Of a stretch of 64,000 nucleotides of DNA, positions 43,987-52,869 are shown in pieces; the stretch's first letter is position 1, and every line of letters begins with the position of its first letter. Source of the stretch: Salipaludibacillus keqinensis (GTDB taxonomy: Bacteria > Bacillota > Bacilli > Bacillales > Salisediminibacteriaceae); assembly GCF_003226325.1 (NCBI RefSeq), contig NZ_PDOD01000006.1, forward strand, positions 186,001 to 250,000, read 5' to 3'. The position numbers were made by a program, and so were the translations under genes. The notes under the pieces were generated by a model. It did no database searches. It had not been told where the DNA came from and saw nothing but the letters and a program-made list of their open reading frames with translations.

Positions 43987-44013
43987 CTTGACTCGGTCAT
44001 TTTTCAGTAAGTG
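43987..44013. repeat. Short dispersed repeat, copy 2
   Basis: CTTGACTCGGTCATTTTTCA and seven more bases, matching 36975-37001 at 24 of 27 positions. It lies just beyond the rpsR terminator. Confidence 0.55.
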
Positions 44014-44041
44014 ATAAATCGGTGTTCAGTCAGCTGCAAAC

Positions 44042-44073
44042 AAAAAAACACAGTAGCAAAGAGCTACTGTGTT
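44042..44073 (-). terminator. Terminator of rpsF-ssb-rpsR
   Basis: AACACAGTAGC pairs with GCTACTGTGTT around TCTTT, then T runs on the minus strand. It starts ten bases past the rpsR stop codon. Confidence 0.93.
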
Positions 44074-44082
44074 GTGCAAGAA

Positions 44083-44313
44083 TTATTCTCCAGTAACGAA
44101 AGGCAATAAAGCCATTGTACGGGAGCGCTTGATAGCGCGAGTTAATTGACGTTGATATTTTGCAGAAGTTCCAGTTACTCGGCGAGGAAGAATTTTTCCA
44201 CGCTCAGAGATAAACTTGCTTAGCAAATTAGTATCTTTATAGTCAATATGCTTGATCTTGTTTACAGTAAAGTAACACACTTTACGTCGTTTTGGTCGTC
44301 CGCGACGTGCCAT
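44083..44313 (-). CDS. rpsR: 30S ribosomal protein S18
   Basis: A 76-residue basic protein with the S18 core [20 protein letters not shown] and the C-terminal [18 protein letters not shown]. It forms a heterodimer with S6 on the 30S platform. Third gene of rpsF-ssb-rpsR, with GAAGGAGG before the ATG. Confidence 0.98.
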   Translation of the reverse strand: MARRGRPKRRKVCYFTVNKIKHIDYKDTNLLSKFISERGKILPRRVTGTSAKYQRQLTRAIKRSRTMALLPFVTGE

Positions 44314-44359
44314 AAATATCCCTCCTTCTAATAAATTTTATCCGGTTTGAACCGGTTTC

Positions 44360-44908
44360 TTAGAACGGCAGGTCATCATCATTTATATCAATTGGCTTAC
44401 CATCACTGGCAAACGGATCGTCATTTTGATTTCCTTGGCCGCCTTGATTTCCTTGACTATATCCACCTTGACCGGAGCCTTGGTTCGGATTATTTTGATA
44501 ACCGCTGTTGTCATTTTGCTGTCCGTAGTTACTCTGACCTGAACCTTGACCTGAATATTGGTTTCCTCCACCGCCAGATCCTCCTGAACCACGAGGCTCT
44601 AGAAACTGAACGCTGTCCCCAACTACTTCAGTCATGAATACACGACGCCCTTCGTTATTATCGAAACTGCGTGTTTGAATGCGTCCGTCTACGCCTGCCT
44701 GACTTCCTTTTTTCAGAAAGTTAGCGACGTTCTCGGCTTGCTTCCTCCAAACGACAATGTTTATGAAGTCTGCTTCCTTCTGTCCTTGTGCGTTTGAAAA
44801 CGGGCGGTTTACAGCTAATGTAAAAGATGCCACAGCAATACCATTTGCTGTATAGCGTAATTCTGGATCTTTCGTTAAACGTCCAACTAAAACGACGCGG
44901 TTAATCAT
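44360..44908 (-). CDS. ssb: Single-stranded DNA-binding protein
   Basis: A 182-residue protein. OB-fold domain at about 1-105 ([30 protein letters not shown]), then a flexible linker of Gly, Gln, Asn and Ser with GQGSGQ-type repeats at about 110-165, and the acidic tip DINDDDLPF that recruits replication and repair partners. It coats single strands at the fork. Encoded between rpsF and rpsR as in other Firmicutes. Confidence 0.98.
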   Translation of the reverse strand: MINRVVLVGRLTKDPELRYTANGIAVASFTLAVNRPFSNAQGQKEADFINIVVWRKQAENVANFLKKGSQAGVDGRIQTRSFDNNEGRRVFMTEVVGDSVQFLEPRGSGGSGGGGNQYSGQGSGQSNYGQQNDNSGYQNNPNQGSGQGGYSQGNQGGQGNQNDDPFASDGKPIDINDDDLPF

Positions 44909-44953
44909 CCGAAATCCTCCCCGGAACGTGATCTAAAGTCTGATATTTCGTTT

Positions 44954-45241
44954 CTATGCTTCCTCACGTACAGTAAGTGTACGTATGATGTTGTCGTTGA
45001 TTGAGCTCAAACGATTGAATTCATCAAGCGCTTCTTTTCCAGCGTTTAATTTTAATAAAACGTAGAAACCTTCAGTGAAATCCTCGATTTCATAAGCAAG
45101 ACGTTTCTTACCCATTTCCTTCGTTTCAGTCACTTCTGCGCCGTTGTCCGTTAAAATCTTGTTGAAACGTTCAATTGTTTCTTTGATAACCGTTTCTTCC
45201 AAGTTTGGACGTACGATGTACATAATTTCATAATTGCGCAT
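44954..45241 (-). CDS. rpsF: 30S ribosomal protein S6
   Basis: A 95-residue protein starting MRNYEIMYIVRPNLEE, with ETKEMGKKRLAYEIEDFTEG in the middle. It binds S18 and 16S rRNA. First gene of the operon, with a strong AAAAGGAGGTGAC site. The S6:S18 autoregulatory leader known in many bacteria needs a CCG-bearing hairpin, which I could not find in the 90-base leader. Confidence 0.98.
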   Translation of the reverse strand: MRNYEIMYIVRPNLEETVIKETIERFNKILTDNGAEVTETKEMGKKRLAYEIEDFTEGFYVLLKLNAGKEALDEFNRLSSINDNIIRTLTVREEA

Positions 45242-45331
45242 ATTCTGTCACCTCCTTTTGGTCTAGGCCCTTTCCGTCATTGAAAAGAGCAAGGAGCAAG
45301 CATGTGTTATTCCTTTTGCTCGCAAGTCTAT

Positions 45332-45360
45332 ATTATAGCAGATCGTTTCATGAGGTACAA
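45332..45360 (-). promoter_or_regulatory. Promoter of rpsF-ssb-rpsR
   Basis: TTGTAC (45355-45360), 17 bases ending in TGC, and perfect TATAAT (45332-45337) on the minus strand, an extended -10 promoter about 85 bases before rpsF. Confidence 0.75.
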
Positions 45361-45373
45361 GGATAGAATAATA

Positions 45374-45409
45374 AAAAACTAAGAAGCTGACCTTGAGCCA
45401 ACTTCTTAG
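45374..45409 (-). terminator. Terminator of ychF
   Basis: CTAAGAAG(T)TG pairs with CA(G)CTTCTTAG on the minus strand and is followed by TTTTTTATT. It separates ychF from the rpsF promoter. Confidence 0.9.
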
Positions 45410-45447
45410 ACGGGATTTAACATATTCTCATGGTTGCCAATCAAAAC

Positions 45448-46548
45448 TTAAACGTTAAATCTAAAGTGAATGACGTCCCCGTCTTTCACAATGTATTCTT
45501 TTCCTTCTAAACGAACTTTACCTTGTTCTTTCGCTACACTCATGGATCCTGCTCCAATAAGATCTTCATAAGAAACGATTTCAGCTCGAATAAATCCTCG
45601 TTCAAAATCTGTATGAATCACTCCAGCTGCTTGTGGAGCTTTTGTCCCGTGATTGATCGTCCAAGCACGGACTTCCTGTTTACCTGCCGTAAAGTACGTC
45701 TCTAAACCAAGTAAATTATAAGCTGCTTTAATCAACTGATCCAAACCGGATTCTTCAATCCCTAAATCTTGTAAGAACTCTTCTTTTTCGTCCCCTTCAA
45801 GTTCAGCAATTTCAGACTCAATTTTTGCGCATACTACGATCACTTCTGAATTCTCTTGTGCTGCAAATTCTTTAACTTTTTGAACGTAAGGGTTGGCGTC
45901 TGCATCTAACAGTTCATCCTCACTCACATTCGCTGCGTATAAAACTGGCTTCCATGTTAGTAAATGAAGGCCTTTGACAATCTTTGTTTGTTCCTTCGTG
46001 AATTCAACACTTCGAGCTGGCATCTCTTCTTCAAAGGCATCACGCAATTTCGTTAATACCTCGTATTCTGCAACGGCGTCTTTATCTTTTTGCTTCGCCA
46101 TCTTCTCTACTTTTCCAATTCGCTTCTCAACCGATTCAAGATCGGCTAAAATCAATTCCAAATTGATGACTTGAATGTCTCGAAGAGGATCAACGCTCCC
46201 CGACACGTGCGTTATGTTGTCATCGTTAAAGCAGCGCACGACATGAGAAATGGCATCCACTTGACGAATATGCGAAAGGAACTTGTTTCCGAGACCTTCC
46301 CCTTTACTTGCACCTTCGACTATTCCGGCAATATCAGTGAATTCGAATGCCGTTGGGACCGTTTTATCTGGTACAACTAATTCAGTTAATTTATCCAAGC
46401 GTGGGTCTGGCACTTCGACAATCCCTACATTAGGATCAATCGTACAGAACGGGTAATTGGCTGACTCTGCTCCCGCTTGTGTAATTGCATTAAATAACGT
46501 GGACTTCCCGACGTTCGGAAGACCGACAATTCCAGTTGTTAAAGCCAT
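45448..46548 (-). CDS. ychF: Redox-regulated ribosome-binding ATPase YchF (OLA1 family)
   Basis: A 366-residue Obg-family P-loop NTPase that prefers ATP. G1 GLPNVGKSTLFNAIT at 7-21, G3 DIAGIVEGASKGEGLG, a variant G4, and a C-terminal TGS domain (TYFTAGKQEVRAWTINHGTK). It binds ribosomes and influences translation under oxidative stress. Equivalent to yyaF of Bacillus. Single gene between the DUF951 gene and the rpsF operon. Confidence 0.97.
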   Translation of the reverse strand: MALTTGIVGLPNVGKSTLFNAITQAGAESANYPFCTIDPNVGIVEVPDPRLDKLTELVVPDKTVPTAFEFTDIAGIVEGASKGEGLGNKFLSHIRQVDAISHVVRCFNDDNITHVSGSVDPLRDIQVINLELILADLESVEKRIGKVEKMAKQKDKDAVAEYEVLTKLRDAFEEEMPARSVEFTKEQTKIVKGLHLLTWKPVLYAANVSEDELLDADANPYVQKVKEFAAQENSEVIVVCAKIESEIAELEGDEKEEFLQDLGIEESGLDQLIKAAYNLLGLETYFTAGKQEVRAWTINHGTKAPQAAGVIHTDFERGFIRAEIVSYEDLIGAGSMSVAKEQGKVRLEGKEYIVKDGDVIHFRFNV

Positions 46549-46665
46549 ACATCATACTCCCTTTATTTAAAAATCATCAGATTTTCTGTCCTATTTACAT
46601 CCTTGTTAATTATAGAGACTTATAGAACAATTCGCAACCAAGAAAAGAGCAGGCCCTTTTATAAC

Positions 46666-46698
46666 AAAAAAGATCTTCACCGGAAAGTGAAAATCTTT
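46666..46698 (-). terminator. Terminator of the DUF951 gene
   Basis: AAGATTTTCAC pairs with GTGAAGATCTT around a six-base loop, followed by TTTTG on the minus strand; it begins at the stop codon. Confidence 0.82.
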
Positions 46699-46903
46699 AA
46701 GCTTCAGATCCTGTTGACTTCTCCAATACTTTTTTCATTTTTTTAGAAAACTCTTTTCTCGGGATCATGACACTATGGTCGCAGCCTAGACACTTTATTC
46801 GAATATCCATACCCATTCGAATAATCTTCCATCGGTTTTCCCCACATGGATGCTGCTTTTTCATTTCGACCACGTCATGCAAGTCAAATGATTTATCATT
46901 CAT
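46697..46903 (-). CDS. DUF951 family small protein (YyzM-like)
   Basis: A 68-residue protein with the family pattern DVVEMKKQHPCGENRWKIIRMG then DIRIKCLGCDHSVMIPR. Cys20 and the later pair of Cys in KCLGC may bind metal. It is almost always next to ychF and the parB region in Firmicutes; function is unknown, with a nucleic-acid-binding role sometimes suggested. The C-terminus is Lys-rich. Confidence 0.9.
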   Translation of the reverse strand: MNDKSFDLHDVVEMKKQHPCGENRWKIIRMGMDIRIKCLGCDHSVMIPRKEFSKKMKKVLEKSTGSEA

Positions 46904-47079
46904 ATTCTTACTCCCCTTTACTGCATTTTAGAGGGTACTGAAACTTTTTCAGTCGCTTATGCATTTTGTTCTATTATACATGAAGAGCATTCTCTCACTC
47001 TAGTGCCTCTTTGTCCTTTTCAGTAATTAGGCACTTCCCACAGCTTAGAAACAGTTTTTTCTTAATTTCCTATGCAATA

Positions 47080-48114
47080 TTACGCAGCGGGTTTATCATC
47101 AAACCGATGGACAATTGGGTACAACATGATTGCTGCCAAAATATACAAATTCACAAGGCCGTAAAGAGGATACAAAATACTGATTAGCTTAGAAAAACCA
47201 AATGTAGTCAACGGAATCATCATCATCAAGAAAAATAGTGACAATAACCAAAAAGGCATTTTCAATAAAGGCTGAAATCTTGTACATAACCCAAGAATGC
47301 CGGAAGCTGCGGTCGTATAAATAGCTGCCCAAAGTAATCCCGTCATCACTAGAACCATGAAGTATGGATAATTTTTCAATATGGCAAATAGAGGAATTTC
47401 GTACAACATGACTTCTTGTGCGACATTAATAAGCGATTGATTATAAAGAAATGAGACACCTCCTAGCAAAAGCGAACTCCCTAAACTGGCTATCCAAAGT
47501 TCACCGCGATGATTTATTTTTTTTCCCACCGCTCCAAGGACGGCAACTAACGGTAAAATATTTAGGGCTGTAAAAGTAAAAGCAGAAGGCCAATTCCTTT
47601 GTCTACTCCAAGAAATGTCCATTTTAAAATCAGTGGACCATTGAAAAACTAGTAAGGTGCCTACTAAAAATAAAATTAACATAGGAATTAGAAGCGAGTT
47701 CATGGAAGTCATGCCATTCAATCCCCATATGAATAACACCACCAACAAGACAGAAATAATGATCACCCCGTACCAATACGGGATGTGAAGGACTTCAAGA
47801 GTCGCTCCTCCACCTGCAATCATAATAACCGTTGTTGAAAATAAATATAAAATAATCATTCCATCATATAGCCCAGTGAGTTTTTTACCCATTAACGTCT
47901 GTAAGATAGGAATATAATGCTCAGATTTTTGCTGATAACTAATATCCATAATCACGTAACAGCAAATGAAAAATAAGATCGAAAATAACAAGATAGCCAG
48001 TCCGCTTTCATAACCAAAAAACTGCCACAATTCTCTTCCTGAAGCATACCCTGCACCGATCATCGTGCCGATAATCAAAAACATCCATTTTAATCCTGAC
48101 TTCCACAAGCTCAT
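47080..48114 (-). CDS. YkvI-like multi-spanning membrane protein
   Basis: A 344-residue protein with about ten transmembrane segments. The opening helix has MFLIIGTMIGAGYASGRELWQFFG, the unwound-helix glycine motif of APC-superfamily transporters and the YkvI group. Substrate is unknown. It is divergent from yyaC, with 80 bases between the two start codons; the position matches the membrane gene found near yyaC in other Bacillaceae. A Na+- or H+-coupled amino acid transporter is the nearest guess. Confidence 0.8.
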   Translation of the reverse strand: MSLWKSGLKWMFLIIGTMIGAGYASGRELWQFFGYESGLAILLFSILFFICCYVIMDISYQQKSEHYIPILQTLMGKKLTGLYDGMIILYLFSTTVIMIAGGGATLEVLHIPYWYGVIIISVLLVVLFIWGLNGMTSMNSLLIPMLILFLVGTLLVFQWSTDFKMDISWSRQRNWPSAFTFTALNILPLVAVLGAVGKKINHRGELWIASLGSSLLLGGVSFLYNQSLINVAQEVMLYEIPLFAILKNYPYFMVLVMTGLLWAAIYTTAASGILGLCTRFQPLLKMPFWLLSLFFLMMMIPLTTFGFSKLISILYPLYGLVNLYILAAIMLYPIVHRFDDKPAA

Positions 48115-48197
48115 CCCTCTTTTTCTGATCTTTGACGTATAGATCGTAAATGTGATCCGTATACTGTTACTACTATTTCGGAAATGAGGGTTGTATG

Positions 48198-48812
48198 ATG
48201 AATTATGGACAACTTTTCAAAGAAAAAAATCAGCCGAGTGGTCGCTATCATATTCATGAGCCCTTAGCGATTCAACATATGGCAAAAACTATTTTTTCTT
48301 TCTTACCCATAGAACCTGATACTCCAATCACAGTCGTTTGCATAGGCAGCGATCGTTCTACGGGTGATTCATTAGGTCCTCTTATCGGAACGAAACTGTT
48401 GGAAAGACGTTGTCCTTCATTCTCTGTGTTTGGAACGTTGAATTCTCCTGTTCACGCAAAAAATTTAGAAGAGACTCTCGAATCAATTCATCAGACTGAG
48501 AGGAAACCATGGATTATTGCTCTCGATGCTTGTCTAGGCCGTACAGAAAGCGTTGGTTATATGACAGTTAATAATGGACCTGTTTATCCTGGTGTCGCTG
48601 TGAAGAAACAGCTTCCTCCCGTTGGAGACATGCATATGACTGGAATCGTTAATGTAGCTGGTTATATGGAAATGCTCGTATTGCAAAACACAAGATTGTC
48701 TTTGGTCATGGACATGGCCAATGCCATGTCTGGAGCCCTTTTGCGTGCTGCCTGTTGGCATGAAAGAAGACAAGAAGTTCTTTATCCTTCAGCTGAGAGA
48801 AAAATCACATAA
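48198..48812 (+). CDS. yyaC: YyaC-family sporulation protein (DUF1256, germination-protease-like)
   Basis: A 204-residue protein with PITVVCIGSDRSTGDSLGPL, ALDACLGRTESVGYM and VGDMHMTGIVNVAGYMEMLV, the family core, which resembles the spore protease GPR fold. In Bacillus yyaC is expressed in the forespore. Two ATG codons three bases apart follow GAGGG; the second (48198) has better spacing. Its orientation opposes nearly all neighbours, like the Bacillus order. A sigma-F or sigma-G promoter could not be identified with confidence. Confidence 0.9.
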   Translation: MNYGQLFKEKNQPSGRYHIHEPLAIQHMAKTIFSFLPIEPDTPITVVCIGSDRSTGDSLGPLIGTKLLERRCPSFSVFGTLNSPVHAKNLEETLESIHQTERKPWIIALDACLGRTESVGYMTVNNGPVYPGVAVKKQLPPVGDMHMTGIVNVAGYMEMLVLQNTRLSLVMDMANAMSGALLRAACWHERRQEVLYPSAERKIT

Positions 48813-48861
48813 AAAGTATACGATGTCCGCTAGAACAATTAACAACTATTAGTCACTATAT

Positions 48862-48907
48862 AAAAAACTTGGAGAGCCCTATCAAAAGGTGGATTCTCCA
48901 AGTTTTA
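48862..48907. terminator. Bidirectional terminator between yyaC and the DUF554 gene
   Basis: AAAACTTGGAGA pairs with TCTCCAAGTTTT; A and T runs flank both sides, so it can end both converging transcripts. Confidence 0.88.
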
Positions 48908-48933
48908 TTAACTCTTTAAAAACAACGTTACTT

Positions 48934-49644
48934 TTATAAAGCGAACCATTGGCTATAAATAAGGACAAGCAAAACTGTAATAAGGATCGCCGGCAACAGA
49001 TTTGCTATCCTTATTTTAGGCATCCCTAATAAATTCAAGCCGATGCCTATTATCATGATTCCCCCAACAGCAGTAATTTCACTAATAATTAAATCAAGCC
49101 ACGCTTCCGGCAGCCACCGAATAATGAACGTTGCAGCCAATGCGATAGAGCCTTGGTATAATACAACCGGGATTGCCGAGAACATCACACCAATTCCTAA
49201 CGTTGCTGCAAAAATAATTGATGAAAATCCATCTAATACTGATTTTGTCAATAAGACTGAGTGGTCGTTTCGAAAGCCGCTGTCTAATGCTCCGATAATT
49301 GCCATCGCCCCTACGACAAATAATAGTGTGGCAGCCACAAAGCCTTCTGCGAGCGTCCCACCACTTTTACGCTTCATTTTTCGTTCTATCCAACTGCCAA
49401 CTTCATTTAATTTACCTTCTATATTCCAACGTTCTCCAAGTACACCGCCTAGAGCCAAGCTGATAATAACTAGAAGAAACTGTTGTCCTTCCAGTGCCAT
49501 TGTAATGCCCAACACAATTACAGCTAGTCCAATCGCCTTCATCACTGTTTCTTTCATATCAGAGGAAATGCGCCTTAGTCGGATACCGAGCCATGCACCG
49601 ATCACGATTGCCACTCCATTTACAATTGTCCCAAATAAAACCAT
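48934..49644 (-). CDS. DUF554 (YdfK/YqgA-like) membrane protein
   Basis: A 236-residue protein with about six transmembrane segments. Family features are FGTIVNGVAIVIGAWLG at the start, MKAIGLAVIVLGITMALEG, a LALGGVLGERWNIEGKL loop and GGIMIIGIGLNLL near the end. Function is unknown; a channel or transporter is assumed for the family. It follows the class V aminotransferase gene by about ten bases, so they are co-transcribed. Confidence 0.88.
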   Translation of the reverse strand: MVLFGTIVNGVAIVIGAWLGIRLRRISSDMKETVMKAIGLAVIVLGITMALEGQQFLLVIISLALGGVLGERWNIEGKLNEVGSWIERKMKRKSGGTLAEGFVAATLLFVVGAMAIIGALDSGFRNDHSVLLTKSVLDGFSSIIFAATLGIGVMFSAIPVVLYQGSIALAATFIIRWLPEAWLDLIISEITAVGGIMIIGIGLNLLGMPKIRIANLLPAILITVLLVLIYSQWFAL

Positions 49645-49654
49645 TATTGAACTC

Positions 49655-50809
49655 CTATTCTAACAGACTCTCTTTGATTTCTTTCATTGCATTCAAAAAC
49701 GTATCTACTTCTTCTTTTGTATTATAAGGCCCAAAGCTTACTCGAATGAGCCCTTTTTCAATAGTCCCCAAAAATTCATGAGTCAGTGGCGAGCAATGAA
49801 GACCTGCTCTTACTGCTACTCCATAGTGTTGATCAAGAATCATGGCAATTTCATTTCCATCGATGTCACTAATATTAAAAGATACTACCCCTAGACGATT
49901 TTCTGCTCTTTTTGGCCCAACGATATGAACGTCAGAAATTCGGTTTAATCCTTCCAAACAGTACAAAGTTAGCTCTTTTTCATGCTCATAGATCTCAATC
50001 ATTCCACGCCTCTCAACTTCTTCTAACCCTTTTAGTAAACCGACTATTCCCGGTGTATTCAATGTGCCACTTTCCCATCCTACTGGCCACGCTGCTGGCT
50101 GGTTAGGTGTTTCTGATTGAGTGCCTGTCCCACCAACGATAATAGGTTTTAAGTTCACATCGTTCCCCACCATGAGTACCCCGACCCCTTGAGGTCCTAG
50201 CAACCCTTTATGACCTGGAAAAGCCAGCATATCGATATTCATCTCTACCATGTTAATTGGAACGACTCCTGCCGTTTGAGAAGCATCTACACAAAACAAG
50301 GCAGGGTGATCTTTTAATAATGAGCCAATGGACTGGATTGGAATCATTTCTCCCGTCACATTAGAACCATGAGTCACAACGACTAGCTTTGTCCTCTCAG
50401 TGAGCTTTGACTCAATCGCTTCAACCCAATTATTTAACAAATCAGTCGGTCTGACGTAGTCAATTTCCACACCTGATTCTGCTTTTACACGCTCTAATGG
50501 TCGTCTGACTGAATTGTGTTCATAAGCCGTGGAAATGACACGGTCTCCTTGTTCCCAAGATATTCCTTGAATCGCCTGATTCAGGGCGGTTGTAGCATTT
50601 AGCGAAAAAACGACTCTATCAGATGACTGATTACGGAACATCTTTTGTAACTTCATCCGTGTTTGATCTATCATCCCACTAGCCCGCTGAGATAACTGGT
50701 GGCCGCTTCTTCCAGGGTTTGCCCCATAGTCGTTTACTGCTTCAGCCATTGCTTTAGCAACTGCTGGAGGTTTAGGAAAGCTTGATGCTGCCTGATCAAA
50801 ATAAATCAT
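49655..50809 (-). CDS. Class V aminotransferase, cysteine-desulfurase family
   Basis: A 384-residue PLP enzyme. Schiff-base Lys201 in FPGHKGLLGPQGVG, His98 in YEHNSVRRPL, Asp175 in FCVDASQTAG, and a potential nucleophile Cys339 in RAGLHCSPLTHEFLG. The HCSPLTH loop fits the group of stand-alone cysteine desulfurase-like proteins near parAB in Bacilli, distinct from IscS/SufS. The sulfur acceptor is unknown. It lies downstream of parB on the same strand but behind a terminator, so it is likely a separate unit with the DUF554 gene. Confidence 0.88.
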   Translation of the reverse strand: MIYFDQAASSFPKPPAVAKAMAEAVNDYGANPGRSGHQLSQRASGMIDQTRMKLQKMFRNQSSDRVVFSLNATTALNQAIQGISWEQGDRVISTAYEHNSVRRPLERVKAESGVEIDYVRPTDLLNNWVEAIESKLTERTKLVVVTHGSNVTGEMIPIQSIGSLLKDHPALFCVDASQTAGVVPINMVEMNIDMLAFPGHKGLLGPQGVGVLMVGNDVNLKPIIVGGTGTQSETPNQPAAWPVGWESGTLNTPGIVGLLKGLEEVERRGMIEIYEHEKELTLYCLEGLNRISDVHIVGPKRAENRLGVVSFNISDIDGNEIAMILDQHYGVAVRAGLHCSPLTHEFLGTIEKGLIRVSFGPYNTKEEVDTFLNAMKEIKESLLE

Positions 50810-50880
50810 AACTCGTCCCCTCCAATTAATCTTAGAATCAATCTATCCGTTACGAACAATGATTCCCTCTTCATAGATAA

Positions 50881-50910
50881 AGATGATTTCTCATTTTTGA
50901 GAAATCATCT
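50881..50910 (-). terminator. Terminator of parAB
   Basis: GATGATTTCTCA pairs with TGAGAAATCATC around AAAA on the minus strand, followed by TTTATC. It lies 35 bases past the parB stop codon. Confidence 0.85.
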
Positions 50911-50944
50911 TATTTTACTCACATACGATGAAGCCATTCGTTGG

Positions 50945-51796
50945 TTATTCTTCTTCCTCTGTTTGATGAAGCAATTCAAGAATTCGTTCTAAATCTTTGT
51001 CAGTAAAAAAATCAATTTCAATTTTCCCTTTGTTCTTTCCTTTTTTAATTTGAACATTGGTTCCAAAATAAGCTTTCAAGGTAGATTCCTTGTCTTTTAA
51101 GAAAGGTGTTAATGATTTTTTCGATGTTTCACGTGAAACGTTATCATTTGATCGTTGAATCCACTCTTCTAATTGACGGACACTCATACGTTCCTTAAGA
51201 ACCTTTTGAATTAATGGAGTAAGTTCTTGTTGATTTTTTAAACTTAACAAGGCTCTTGCATGCCCCATCGATAGTTCACCTTCAGATAAGTATTGTTGGG
51301 CAATTTGGGGAAGCTGTAATAGGCGAACGTGATTTGCTATATAAGGGCGACTCTTCCCTAAACGTTTTGAGAGCTCCTCTTGAGTCACTTGAAGATGTTC
51401 CAATAGCTTCTGATAGGCTTTCGCCTCTTCTAGAGGGTTAAGATCTTCACGTTGTAAGTTTTCAATCAACGCAATTTCCATCATTTCATCTTCTGTTAGT
51501 TCTTTTACAACTGCCGGAATAACTTTTAAGTTCGCTTCTTTAGCTGCACGAAAGCGACGTTCACCCACAACAATTTCATAACCTTTTATACTTTTCCGAA
51601 CGATAACTGGCTGAAGAATACCATGTTGCTGAATCGAGGCTTTCAATTCAGCAATAGCCTCTTTATCAAATACTTTACGTGGTTGGTAAGGGTTAGGTCG
51701 CAAGTCTGTCAGTTTCACTTCTTGAACTTTATCATTCCTCTCATCAGATGCATCAGGAAAGAAAGCACCAATACCTTTACCTAGTCCTCTAGCCAT
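50945..51796 (-). CDS. parB: Chromosome partition protein ParB (Spo0J)
   Basis: A 283-residue CTP-dependent DNA clamp that loads at parS and recruits SMC to the origin. N-terminal VKLTDLRPNPYQPRKVFD, the CTP-binding GERRFRAAKEA and ENLQREDLNPLEEAKAY motifs (residues about 78-125), a helix-turn-helix (EELSKRLGKSRPYIANHVRLL), and a C-terminal dimerisation domain. It overlaps parA by eight bases. Its own coding sequence contains a near-perfect parS site. Confidence 0.97.
   Translation of the reverse strand: MARGLGKGIGAFFPDASDERNDKVQEVKLTDLRPNPYQPRKVFDKEAIAELKASIQQHGILQPVIVRKSIKGYEIVVGERRFRAAKEANLKVIPAVVKELTEDEMMEIALIENLQREDLNPLEEAKAYQKLLEHLQVTQEELSKRLGKSRPYIANHVRLLQLPQIAQQYLSEGELSMGHARALLSLKNQQELTPLIQKVLKERMSVRQLEEWIQRSNDNVSRETSKKSLTPFLKDKESTLKAYFGTNVQIKKGKNKGKIEIDFFTDKDLERILELLHQTEEEE
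51125..51140. promoter_or_regulatory. parS site inside parB
   Basis: TGTTTCACGTGAAACG matches the parS consensus TGTTTCACGTGAAACA at 15 of 16 bases. Bacillus subtilis also has a parS within spo0J. ParB loads here and spreads. Confidence 0.9.
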
Positions 51797-52550
51797 GACT
51801 CATCACTTCCTTCGCTAGTTCTGAATACACTTCTGCTCCGCGAGACTTCGGATCGTATGTAATGATCGGTTCACCGTGACTAGGAGCTTCTCCTAACCGA
51901 ACATTTCTCGGAATGATCGTTCGGAAGACTTTTTCTCTGAAATACTTTTTCACTTCCTCGATCACTTGAATACCAAGGTTTGTCCTAGCATCTAGCATCG
52001 TTAGTAGCACTCCTTCTATTTCTAAATCTTGGTTTAAATGCTTTTGGACTAATCGAACAGTATTCAATAGCTGGCTTAAGCCTTCTAGCGCATAGTACTC
52101 ACATTGAACAGGAATGAGCACCGCATCAGAAGCCGTTAAAGAATTAATGGTCAGCAGGCCTAATGACGGAGGACAATCAATAATTATATAATCATACTCA
52201 TCTTTAACAGCATCAATGGCTCGTTTTAATCTAACTTCCCGTGAAATTGTAGGAACTAATTCGATTTCAGCTCCTGCCAATTGAATGGTAGATGGTAATA
52301 CAAAGAGATTTTTCGTAGATGAAGGTAATATAACATTTTTTGCCTTCTGATCTTCTACCAGAACATTATAGATACACTCATCAATATCTCCTTTATCGAT
52401 TCCAATGCCACTCGTTGTATTCCCTTGAGGATCAATATCAATAATGAGAACTTTATTTCCCTCGTGGGCGAGGCATGCACTTAAATTGACTGATGTTGTT
52501 GTTTTTCCTACGCCGCCTTTTTGATTCGCGATGGCTATGACTCTACCCAT
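51789..52550 (-). CDS. parA: Chromosome partition ATPase ParA (Soj)
   Basis: A 253-residue deviant Walker ATPase. KGGVGKTT at residues 11-18 with the signature Lys, DIDPQGNTTSGIG, and IIDCPPSLGLLT (Walker B). Monomeric Soj inhibits and dimeric Soj stimulates DnaA, so it links segregation with initiation. First gene of parA-parB. The 260 bases upstream contain a TGATAGAAT extended -10 as the likely promoter and no gene. Confidence 0.97.
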   Translation of the reverse strand: MGRVIAIANQKGGVGKTTTSVNLSACLAHEGNKVLIIDIDPQGNTTSGIGIDKGDIDECIYNVLVEDQKAKNVILPSSTKNLFVLPSTIQLAGAEIELVPTISREVRLKRAIDAVKDEYDYIIIDCPPSLGLLTINSLTASDAVLIPVQCEYYALEGLSQLLNTVRLVQKHLNQDLEIEGVLLTMLDARTNLGIQVIEEVKKYFREKVFRTIIPRNVRLGEAPSHGEPIITYDPKSRGAEVYSELAKEVMSHG

Positions 52551-52810
52551 CTTGTCACCTACCTTACTACAGTCTGAATTTTATAAACTTCGATCTTTTT
52601 TTGGGAAACTTATCTACTCTTTTATTCTATCATGAAAAAGTAAAAGTGGAGAAAATCGTTGTCTAAAATATTTAATCAAGACCTTTGGCATATCACCCAG
52701 GAAGCCTTTAATATCGACGTGACGTTAAACTAGCTGATTTTAACCTGACCAGACTCATTGGTGAGAGTTCTCTGAATAGATAACTGAAGGGCAATCTTAT
52801 ACTAATTTAA

Positions 52811-52852
52811 TAAAAATAAGCCGTAACTACTAGCTTGTAGTTACGGCTTATT
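52811..52852 (-). terminator. Terminator of noc
   Basis: AATAAGCCGTAACTAC pairs with GTAGTTACGGCTTATT around six bases, then TTTATT on the minus strand, 18 bases past the noc stop codon. Confidence 0.92.
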
Positions 52853-52869
52853 GTAAGGATCTATTCAAG

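Noticed and set aside
45242-45331. S6:S18 autoregulatory leader before rpsF
   Set aside because: No CCG-bearing bulged hairpin could be found in the leader.
49043-49663. Long frame opposite the DUF554 gene (about 206 codons)
   Set aside because: Antisense shadow of a well-supported membrane protein gene; no ribosome site or family match.
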